A stretch of DNA of 64,000 bases from Schistosoma mansoni. Its lineage: Eukaryota > Platyhelminthes > Trematoda > Strigeidida > Schistosomatidae. This document shows positions 49,659 through 62,100 of this stretch, one piece after another (the first letter of the stretch is position 1; each line of letters starts with the position of its first letter). Made by a program: the position numbers and the translations under genes. The notes beneath the pieces are model-generated. The model was not told the origin of the DNA and did no database searches. It saw only the letters and a program-made list of their open reading frames with translations. The stretch is taken from NCBI RefSeq assembly GCF_000237925.1, contig NC_031496.1:12622564-12686563 (forward strand), in the 5' to 3' direction.

Positions 49659-52600
49659 CTGAAAAAAATAATAAGAGAGGTAACATGATTTCTATGTGTT
49701 TATCACAAATATAAAAACAGTATTGAATAACAATAGTAATCTCAATATTATCTTCCAAGCATTCAATAATTGTACCTAGTCGATTAAGTTTACAGTAGGA
49801 TTGGAAATAAAACTCATAATTTCATTTCCTTGATAGTTCTTTGAATTTAGGACTAGATGGTTCTTTAAAAAGATTGATATACAGAAAGCTAAACTGGAAA
49901 GGACAGTTTAACAAGCTTCCATAATCGGGTATCATTGAGGGCTAGACGAATATCCACAGAGGACACAACTGAAGAGTTAAATATAATTGGACGAATACTC
50001 ATAGAAAATGTTTTTCTTTGATACATTTTTTTGAAACTGAAAAGCTGAACAGATAGTGCTCATAGAGTACGGAAGACTTTATTTATTAACAGTGAGTCCC
50101 AAGACGATATAAGAGTAGAAATCCTGAAGAAAAATCGACTAATTTAAAAATTTGAGAAAGTCCTTTTATTTGGTGAAGTGTTGAATGGATTTTTTTCAGA
50201 GAAAAAATGTATCAATAAATAAATCAACTGTATGCTACCTCAGTGTGCATCCATCGGTCTAATCGCAGTAGGTTTAAGTGTATCTTAAGAACTAATTCAT
50301 TTAATACTGTGAGCTAATTTTTCCAAACACTACTCATATGAGAGTGGGATGAGTGTGTCGGTCTAACCTTTTTTCAGTTTTCTTAAGTTGGATAAGTTTT
50401 ATTGAAAAATAAAACAAAACTATAATTGTTCGACTTGAATAACACTGACAACAACAAAAGAAAAATAAACAGCCACAATCGTATTGTACTCTAATTTTCA
50501 AAAAAAAAAGTAACAAGATAGTAAATAATCACAATCATAGCAAATTACTTTAGCCCTATTCTCAACTATTTTAAGGTCAACTTGCTAAACTATCGGTAAT
50601 ATATTCCTAAGGTCGTTTGTTTTTACTTTATTCGACAGTGCACACATATATACACACAGTATTATTATTATTATCGCGTGAATATTAAAGCTTATGTTAA
50701 TGAAAAAAAGTAATTTCAAATCAGACTAAATATTCTACATATATTTACCAAATATTTATATAATAAGGATATTAGACTGCTAGAAAATGATGGGGCTTTG
50801 AAGGGAAGAATAACCTTATATAGGGTACGGTCTATCCATGAGCTGATTAGACGAACATAATACAAAAACCGTGAACTAGTTTTAAGTATTACTAACATGT
50901 TCTTGTTAAGAATACTAGAAGATTTAACATTTGCTCAAATTTAAGATAATAAAGGTGATTCAAAAGAAATACAATAAGTGAGTTTAGTAATTTTACAGGA
51001 GAAATATATGAAGTTGTATGTTTAAAGTTGATGAATAGTCTGAGTATTTAAACAATAGGTCAGTACAAGTAACATAAATCCAAGAACAGAAACTGAAGTT
51101 TCTGCCCAAAACTCAAGATGATATCAAGTAGTCAATCTAATAAAGGCTATAGGAGACCGCATAATACAATAAACTGGGAAACAGATAAATAGACCACCTG
51201 TGATTTCACGTCAAATCGGAATAGGCATATAATGGTTCTGAACTGAGCTATCGGTTTAAGACACGAGAAATAGGTGTGTTAAACATTGTAATGTACATGT
51301 ATTAGAGAAGCTTCGGGTAGTTTTAGCCATTTTTTAAAATAACAAAATATACCAATTAAGTGAATCTAATTAAGCAGTCAACTAACCCACATCAGAACTT
51401 CTCACCGAAACCATTAATAAAATCACTCACTTTCTAGAAAAATACGGTAATAATAGTGATTATATGTATTGGGAACATCCGTGAAGTCAGATACCACTAC
51501 CGAAAGTTATTTTTCAATTATTACTCATTAGAAATACTCGGATAAAATGTTTTATGATATCGACAAACTATTTCAAGTATTATAAAGTCACACCGTTAAC
51601 TTAACAGTTGCAAGATTATCATTATTCTAGATACACTGAACATTTATTAAACTGTAACGAAATTGATTATGAGCTACTTCACTCATTTAGTAGTGAATAA
51701 TTAATATGTTATTCTAACTATATTCGTTAAAATATCAGTTTTTAACTTTCTAGGTAATGTTTATTTAATTGAACGAATTGTAGCTGCTTTCTGTCAATCA
51801 GCTTGAAACTTATCAAGTTTCAATGATCACTATGATTATAAATAAAATGACGTTGACAGTCATGAAACAAAAATCAATCAAGACTATAATTTAAAATAAC
51901 ACAAGATAGTGAGCTTTGGAGATTATGGAAAACAACGAACTATACAATCGATACTACTTAACTAATCAACTTGAGTTAGTAGAGTTGGTCATGAGCAGAT
52001 GGTTCATTATCAAACAAGAGAGGATAAATAGATGAATAATCAGTAAAAAATCTTGGAATAAAAACACGCTTACCATGTTTCAAAGGATTAAACAAAACAA
52101 TAAATTTCAAACAAGTAAATTCTTTATTATCCAACTGAAGTTTTTGAAATATTGTCAATAAATCATTTAATTTATGTTTTAAGTCTGACTGACCGCCACC
52201 ACAGTTATCGACACCACCTAGAAGATTATTTAATAGATTTTCAATAAGATTACATATTTCCATAGATACAGAAGAATGGGATAGTAACGAAGATGATGTT
52301 GTCGTTGTGTTATTAGTAGTAGTGGTAGCAGCTAATGGGTTATTTTCATTACAATTAATAGGATTTGCATTCATTGGAAATAACGATGAGCAAACATTCA
52401 ATGGATCCATGGCATTTTTACAACGTCTTTTAGAATCCGTTAATATCTGATGAAGGGAGCGTTAAAGAAAAACTAAATTAATCATCGTAGCGGAAACAAA
52501 TATTAATTTGGAAAAAAAAGTGCTTATGACAGTTAAATTGTAATGAAGACTTGGTTAGGGTAAACCAATTTGTTATATTATGCAAAACCACACTGCATTT

Positions 52601-55600
52601 GTAAAATACAAAATCAATACATTGAATACACCGTTTGCACATCTTCCCTAAATTGTCTCTTACAAACCCCATCGTCCTTCCAATCCAGTTGCCACTCAGG
52701 CTGCTTTTGTTGTGGTTCAGCAAAGATACTGGCGACCGTCTGTTGCAGTTACGCCCACATAACCGTCTATTACTGGCAAACACCAACTTGAAATATAAGG
52801 AGAAACATCGCCGGAGGTGAAAACCTCTACAATCAACTGATCGATGGACTCAAATAGACCACATTGCCATAAGCCAACGTCGGAGGGGCTCGATTAAAGA
52901 CTGTCGCTCATTCTGGAGCACATATTTGGACTCGGACCATGATTTAGCTCGAGTATGTATTTGTCTGTACCTTACCGGACGTAGAAAAGCCACAGCAATA
53001 AAAACACTTCAAGTTCAACTTAATGATCAAAAATTTAAGAATGTATATTAGAGACAACTGGAGGAGTTAGCCAATTGTGAAAATGATGTCTACTCTGAGG
53101 TAACTTGATATGATATAGAAACAGCAGTGATATCTACTACTAAATTAAATCAAAAGGTTAGGAAAAACCAGTGGATTTCAGTGATGTCTACAGAATTGAT
53201 AGATGCTCGGAAACTCATCCCGTCTGGTTCTAAACACGATTAAAAGCGGAGGTAGCTTAAACGTAGGCTGATGAAAGCCTCCGTAATGATTGTGAGCAGT
53301 GGCGGTAACGAAGGTAGAAGCGATGGGAAAGACAGCAGATATTCGTAGGTTACTCATGTTCCATCATAAGCGTCTACGAAGCATTGCTCGTGCATTTTAG
53401 AACCGCGGAGTAAGCAATGCCTGATTTAGGAACAGAGCACTAGGTAAAAATGGGAAATCGATTGGTGAGGTAATAAATTTTCATCCACTGAGGTGGTTGG
53501 GATATGCATAACGTAGGCCCAATCACCGCCTACTTCGACGGGAGATGTTTTCTGGTGTAGTCGATTGGAAGAAAGTTAAGGGTGGCCAAACCGAAACGTC
53601 TCATCAGTCTATGACGTCATTGACAATTGGACTTTGCCACGTTAATAGGTGTAGACTACCTAGTTAGCGTCCGCGTGATTATCATAACCAATAGTTAAGG
53701 ACTTCAAATAAAGTGGCTCAAAATCGTTTGCACTGACGCAGGTGCATCAATTCTTTGTCTTCCTCCAAATTATAGGATTATAAATTCCCCATAATCTTCT
53801 GTTCGTTTTTATTTCACCTAATTATATATTCTTTTCGAGTTTTATTTTTGATCCCTATTTTTTCTTATTACCATTGACATGGTTACTGAATCTACTATTC
53901 TGGGATTTGGCCTGACATCTTCATCCCTCTGTGTTAATAGAGGTTGGTAACTCGAGCCGATGTATATGCGCACAGGTTTTACATTGTGTCTAACTGACAC
54001 ATTATGCTTACATCTGTCCACATCAGCAGCACACATTACAAAATAATTGTAATAATGGCAACAAATGATAATCGGAGATTTGGAAACAATTGAGAATCAA
54101 ACGGATAAAATTGAAAAGATTCAAGCCAAAAGAACACGGCGAGACTATAATTTATGGACGACCTTTGAACGAATCTTAAGTGACGTTGAGAAATATTGGC
54201 CAATCAGTGAACAGTCAATATAGAGTTAAAATATATTTTACAAAACCAAAGAATTAAAGTGGATACACTTCTTCTATATGGTCCAAAAACTCGTCAAGGT
54301 TAGAAAGAGGTTTAAAGGTTCTAAAATCGTAATGCATAAGGTAGAGGAATTCATCCATATGGCTCCATAATAGTCGATCTCTGGAGCCATGATAAGGACA
54401 CAAAAACCCTCTCAACCTCGACCACATAGCTTCAGTATTATTTGTGTGTACTCCTGTTGCGTAAGTTTATCATTTTTATTATGGATATGTCCCCACAATA
54501 TTTATACCACTGAATAGCTGAAGTTTGAGTAACATCTGCGATTATTGCAGCCAATGTTACTGGTGCTTTTATTACACAGTTCGCAGCAATTATTATAATA
54601 TGCCTTAGTCTCAATCTGGGTCGAGCGAAAAAAGTTCCTATTCCAGCAAACGTCTTCCTTCAAAATATGTTACATCAAAGAACAACATCACGGTACTGTG
54701 CATAAGGTCTACAAGTCATTTGATTACTGCAATTACAAATAAAGGAACTTCTTAGTAGTCCCATTTATTGTAGCCGCTTGATTGTCACGTCTCTAAAATC
54801 CTCTGTGAACCGATCGTATATGAGCACAAGGTACTGAAATTGGCGCCGTGACCTTGAAATCCCTTAAACGCTTCTGATTGGCTCGTCTATAAATTACAAT
54901 CTCGCCAAGAACACCTATCGAAGTTAAGTATAGTCACCTGTTGTGTTAATCTGTTCAATTTTACAATTGATTGATCAATGATTAGTGACTAATGTCATTT
55001 AAGTCTTGTTCTTAAATGATCACTGAATTCCATTAATTAAGTTGTGAGTCACCACCCAGTCCACATGCTTAGATATCACATATATACTATTTTGAAATTT
55101 TGGCGATCGAGGATAGTCGGCACGAAACCATGGGTCTAGGTTTCGTGCTATTTGACATAAGTACCACGGTAAGCATCGGTTCACTCAAGGTTGAAGGGAC
55201 AGCAAACTGATTAATCCCAACTGGTATGAAACGTAGGACACGTACATCTTTGCAACGAACTCCAAACCACTTAAAATGTTCACTCTTGTTGATTTGTATT
55301 GTCGAAGAGGGTTTACAATAGGATGATTTGGTCGTCAAAATCTTGATTCAACTTATTTTTTTATCCTATATATTATTTTTTTATTATTATTGTGAAAAGA
55401 AATGTACAATGAAATTACAATAAAAAAACTTCGATAACTCTTACTATTAATCAATTAATTGATTAATTCCTAACTACTAGATCCTTAGTAACGCCGACAA
55501 GATACAACTGAACATTTAACTAAACCAAATTAAAAGTTTGAGGACCCCTAAAGAGTACCCAAAAAATAAGGAATATTTTGGTGATCAATCGGTCTCAGTA

Positions 55601-58600
55601 ACCTCATCTTCAAACTTCATAGTCAAAAAATGGTAAAAACCAAATGGATATATTTGTAATAAGGGAAATATTATCCGAGCGATGTTGATGAGAAATTCAT
55701 ATGAATTGAAAAATAAACGAGCAAATTAAAGATGTGGACAGGGCACAGAGAAACATGAAAGAGGATTAATGTGTAAAAGTATATAATATGTCGCTCATGC
55801 ATGGGATAACCTAAAAGTGGGTTATGAGGATGAATGTCCCTCTTTCAGAAACATGAATCCAGCTTTCTGGTGTTGATCCAAGAGGCTTAAAATATATAGA
55901 GAAGAACATTAACCTCCTCACTTTAGGTAGATTGCTCGGGACTGGATACAAGGTCGAGAAGGCTTTGTCTAATTTAATGTAGCACTCATTCAACTATTTC
56001 ATATAAGCTCAAACAATTATTTAAATATACAATAAACAGCACATAACTTATTTGTTTAAAAGAACACATTTCGATTATCAATATGCCTATGCAAAGAAAA
56101 ACATAAAGGGAACTAATAATCCTATTTCGTATTTCTTTAACAAAACCAATTGAATTCTCAGCAGTCTAAAAGAACGGAAAGTTTATGTCAGAGTAAAGGC
56201 GATCGCACAAATTAATCTGTCTTTTGATAACATGATTATAAAAAAGAAATAAATTTAAAGAAAAAGTAGAGAGAAATAATACAAAACAAAATTGCTTACT
56301 GTATTTGTCCGTTTAGCATTATTTAAATGTGTTACATAGAAATGAATAAACTCTAGTAGGATAATTTCACTCCAGCTACTATTCAACAATTGCATTTTAT
56401 CTTCAACCTAAAAGTAGGGAAGTAAAAAGACAATTGTCATTTGATAAAATAATATTAAAATGATATGAATCACTCAATTATGAAGTAAAGCTTTGTGGAT
56501 AACACTCAGATTTGAATCAGATATTTTTTAGAGGGTAATTATTAATACTTCCGACTACTCAAATTAAAAGAGATGAACTGGTATTTGCACCTACGATCTT
56601 GATAGTTTTGATTTGAATGTCTAAACAACTACTAGCCCATTACCAAAAAAATAATGGGGCTAGAAAGTAAAGAGCTCACTGTGACACTTGTAATTCTTCG
56701 AATTCAAACTCACATACGATCACGACTGAGTAATTCTCTGGGAAGCCCTAAATAGAATGAGAAAGAGGATTCTAGTACATAATGAGTCGCAGTAGCTCTA
56801 AAGCTAAGATCAATTTATGATAGAAATCAACTTTCAAAATAGTCCTACTGAGACCAAAAGCAGTGACATATTTTGGGAAGCATTGTTGATGGAAAAAACT
56901 TTATACTTAGAGGTTAAAATAAATAAACTTGACTCATTATTAGGTACGCTGAACTACGGTTAACAAACAATCAGTTTCTTCCATCTTAAGTATACAGTAC
57001 ATCTGTTCGAGGCAATCCGAACAGAATGTACATATGCAGTCCTAAAAATCAGTGGAAAGTGTCAAACAACCAATATAAAATTAATCTGTTCACATGGTTT
57101 TGTTTTATAATCATGATACACGATCTATACGAATAGAAATAGTCAAGGAAGTACATCACTTACACTGTCAAATAGATGATTGGATAGTATGTAAATAGTG
57201 CTTATCCACTCCACAGTACAATCCCAATGGAAAGGAAAGGATTGAATCAGCACACCCCATGTCATCATGATTGATAAACACATTATCAGTGTCTCATCAA
57301 TGACTTAAACATCAAATAGGTCACATCTCACCGTACTTACATATATATAGAGAAATTATAGTGACAAGCAATTCACAGTAGTTAAATATGTATTCAAACA
57401 GTTGCAAAAACAACTAAACTCAAACTTACATCAACAACAACTAAAGTCCTTCTTATCTGTTTTCAAAAGGATCATAGGATAGTTCTGATAATGTATTTGT
57501 AACAACAAATAGAATTTAGACATCAATTTACTGCCTTATTGGTGTATTTCTAATTAACCAATTCATATAAAACTCGTGCAACCTTTGACAAACCACGAGA
57601 AAACCTAGTGACCTATGAGAGTATGTAATACTAAAGTTATTTTTCTTCAAACAATGAACATACTAATCAAGTCTCACGTTGGGCTACACATATAATCCAA
57701 CATTTCAGTGTATCTGATACAGATGTATTGAATTCTTTGCCCAGATAATGCGATTTTACAAGTCAGTACCAGCTTGTCAATTTAACTTATTCATATGACA
57801 TGAATAGCAACAAAGTCGTTTATTAAAAAACAACTGTACTCAAGGTCATCAACGCAAACTTTCATATGATGCTACTCATGAACTCTAGTCTGAAAGTTCA
57901 ATTCTTGTTAAAAACCAATTCTGATAATGTCTAGAATGACAAGTGTAGGTTTTACAATTACTTCATTTAATAAGGTTAATTAGATATGGTATACAATCTA
58001 TTTTTCTTGAACACTGAAGTATTTGATAATAAGTAAAAAAATGAAAGGATCATTTTAAATAATAGTGAAATAATCAAAGAAACTTGGAGATGGGACAATG
58101 ATGAAGAAAGTACTTCCATATTATTTAAAACAAAAGATTATATATAACAATATGTAAGATAATATTTGATGCTACTATCACATAAAAAGATCTTTAGCAA
58201 TAAACAAAGATAGTAACCTGCAAATATAAAGGGAAGTAAGGGCCGGGATAATTTGCTAAATTAAGCTCTCTCCTATCAATAAATGCATTGGAAAAAATTA
58301 ATAATGCTGTTATATCTCGAACTTAGATTTTTAGTATGTCGCGTATAACTTGAGCACTCGAACGCTAGAACCTTACCAAGTCGCAAAATGAAAAGACAGA
58401 AGACAAGCGGAAGGAATGTTGTTCCCAAACAGTGTCAATTATGGTACAAAACTGTCAGGTATTCATAGTTTTTATTAAAAACGAAATCATCATTATAGTT
58501 ACCCAATCCGCACACAGGGCGTTTTTAGCATTTGCCCAATAGGGAAGCCATATGTAGTGATTCTGGAATATTCTTCCCAAAGCTGATTGGATGAAAAATG

Positions 58601-59160
58601 TTCGGCTCCTTCTGAACTTCTTAGAGTTTCCTCAGGTTCACCTGTGGACCGTCCTCACAAATGCACTGTTCGTTTATCACTAAGAAATGTTAGACAATCT
58701 ATACTGTTAAGTTTGTTGTATCCCAAATAATTATACTTGTGAGCTTGATTTGAAAACAAATTAATGCTAACGTCTACTTTACTTATATTTTAACCACCAC
58801 CACCACCCATTGCTACTATGTGGATAGTTGTAATTGATAGATAGTTAAGAAAATATATTGGAAGGACAAAGCAGACTTGAAACTCAAATGATAGATAATG
58901 GTGCTTTCTCTGGGCTAGAAGATTCGATGGTGTAACTTTCACTGTTTTCGCTCTATTTGAAGTAGGACAGCAGATGAGGTTAGCCAGAATAACAATGAGA
59001 TTTCCATATAATCAAACCCCATGAAGTGCACAGAAAGCATATAGGGATATAGGTTTGAAGATTAATATTCTTTTAAAAGTACTGAATCAATGTATTTTCT
59101 TCTAGATTGTATTTATCTCATTCTTTATGCTTATTTAATCGCCTTTTCTTCATTTAATCC

Positions 59161-59197
<37 letters not shown>

Positions 59198-62100
59198 GTA
59201 ACCGTTACTTTCATTTTTTTAATTTTTGCTTTATCCCACTGGATTTATTTCCACTCATATATACCTTTTTAAAGCGATTAATATATTTAAGTTTAGAAAA
59301 TTCCCAAATATGGAGGAAATTCAATGGGACCACTGATTGCATCATAGTTGATAACAACAATACGTTATTGATTGGGTTGTCTATTACTGTTGTCAGATAA
59401 TAATAGCAATTTTGATTATTATCATTGCATACATAACAATACATTGCCCACAGTGCTTGAAAAGCAAGTCGTCTTTGTTATTGTTGCATTATTTTGTTCT
59501 TTTTTAAAGAAAGAGATAAATAAAGTGTGGAGGAGAGATACTTTCCATCATGCAAAATAAGAAGCACTGAAGTAGTCATGACAAAATGACAACTTAAACA
59601 ACAAGAGGAACAATAATTATGGTTATAATAGTGTAAATGGTGGGAGGTGATGGTGAGAAAATGAATTTGTAATTGTATGAGATGATGATAATAATAATAT
59701 TAATAAAGAAAAACTGAATTATTTAAATGGAAGAATGTACATGAATGAAGCAATTCAATAAGATAATTATAGTAATAATAATAATAATAACAATAATAGT
59801 TTATCAGTAGACATTTCTCCCAACACACAAATGCAAGATGGAAAAAGGCCATAGTGAAAATCAATATAAACGTACATTTGTTAAATGACGATTGAGAAAA
59901 TTCCATGCAAAAATACAAATGCGAATAAGCACTGCTTTTTCTATGATAAAAATCTTATTGAATCAATCAAGGTAGTGAGCAATGCTATTGATTAGATGTA
60001 AAGGTGTCAGATAATGATGACAGACTGATTAATAAGGCTATGGATTTTAATTTACTAAAATGGCTGGGATGTGTAATACGTGTGACCCCAACAATTGTCT
60101 ACTTTGAAGTGTAATGTGGGCTGGAGTATGATGAAAGTTGTGAGTAGTTAATCCAAAACGTAGCACGTGTTCGAGAAAGCAAAGGCCGTTCGACTGATTC
60201 ATCCTGAAAAAAGTAGACTTCCTGGTTGAGATTCATATGATAATCGTGAACGATTGTCATAGACCTCAGGTGGCATAGCTAAACATAAGTTACAGTGGCG
60301 CAGATGTGTTCATTCTTCATTGCTGTCAAAACCTTGAGTTGCGATATTATTTAGTCCTATCAATACTTGTAGTTAATTCATTCACTTCAAACTACATATT
60401 ATATATTCAAGCTTTTCAACGAACATTAACACCATTAGAATTGCAATCAATTCGTTATTCATCTTGTCAATTTCATTTCATTGTGCGGACAGGGTGTGGC
60501 AGATTGAACAATATTTATGTGTGAACATATATGCCAAGTTCTAGATTGGTTATTTCCTTAACTACTTATCCCCACTCAACCTACTTTTTCTAACAAAAAA
60601 ATTCGATTTATAAAATAAACAGTTACCCAGCAGGTACATTAGAAGATGGTTGCATGTATTATTACCAATTGATTAAATTCAGAAATGTAAACCATGGAAT
60701 TCAGTCCTCAGTGGTCTGGCGACCGAAGATCCTGAATCCGGTCCCTGATGTGAATGAGTACTGCTGAAAAGTCTCATGCTAAGACGAAACAACTGTCTGA
60801 TACTTCTTGGTTTTCAATGATTGCTTAACTAAGACCATTTTGTGATGTTAAATATTAAAAATATTGGTAATCACATAGGAAACAAAAAACAAGTAATAGT
60901 AATAGGATGCAAAAACACAACGAGAAACAAGGACAATAACATGAACACAACTCACCGGTAATACTTTAAACGATTCAATTTGAGCCATCCAATCCACCAA
61001 ATAAAATAAACATGTTTCTAATAATGAACATAAGGAAGACAATAAATCGTCTAAATATGGATTAGTAGTTGTAGCACTATTTTCATTTATTTGAGCAGTT
61101 GAAGGAGAAGAAGTACTAAGTGTTGGGAAACAATTGCCTTTATTATCTTTAAAGATTGGCACACTGGATTCAGTCGAGTCAAAATGACTAACTGATTTTA
61201 CCTGAGAATCAATATCATTATTATGCAGCTGTGATTCATGTACAAGCGATGATGATGGTGACAATGGCAAGATGGAATTCGGAAAATTTCCTACAGACGA
61301 TTCTCTAAACATTAACACAGGTTCCGTATTGATGCATTCACTGATTATTTCATCTCGTGATAATGACTTAGAGGAAGAGGATGATAGTATTGTAGCAGTA
61401 CTGCTATTAGTCAGTTCGGGATTTTTGGATTTTAAAAATGAGCATAATTCAGATAGACTGCGTTTTAATTTCTAGAGAAAAGAAAAGAAAATACATCTAA
61501 ACATTTGATTTATACAAAAATTGTAATACACTTTGAAATAGTTTATTAGATTGTGGAAATCTGTGCAATTCAGAAGAGAGAATTGAACAAATCCATTGCG
61601 AGTAGTAGTTATGAATAAAAGAAACACTCTGTTTTTGTTCTGTTTCGAACTCATCATCTGGATTTATTTGTGAATTTTAGTGTGCTGACTTTCAGTACCT
61701 TATGTAATAAGTCCTTGAACGTATAATTCACAGTACATGTAACGTTTCTACACGAACGAACGGGGTCACTTAGAATACTCGAAGATTATTTTGACCATGA
61801 ATCAAAACTAACGAAACTTCTTAGGCGAGTGAAAAGGTCAACAATAAAATCCAACCACCTAGTCTTCTCAGTGTTAAATTAGGTTCGGAGAAGTTTTGGA
61901 GAAATCATTTGGATTCGGCAGGTGAGAAGCACACTTTAATCCAGGAGTTGTGATGGACGCTTGTACCTTCTTTTTACGAGACAATTTCGTTTATCTAAAC
62001 AGCACAGATTACAGTAAGTGGTCGTAAAACGTTCATGTACGAAGCTATATTCCTCGATTGAATGTTCTGTCTTGTGAGAAACTATGTGCATAAGACTGGC

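Larger units (their letters stand above)
52447..56299 (-). other. Ftz-F1 intron with LINE and Merlin
   Basis: Holds the LINE copy at 52640-54036 and the Merlin at 54138-54906. The remainder (54915-56299) has no recognised feature. Confidence 0.65.
56408..60955 (-). other. Ftz-F1 intron, 4.5 kb
   Basis: AT-rich. A TTA microsatellite at 59162-59198, AAT runs near 59690 and 59778, a LINE scrap at 60040-60320 and a SINE at 60690-60845. 58500-58680 (ending near CACCTGTGGACCG) looks repeat-like but is unassigned. Confidence 0.55.
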
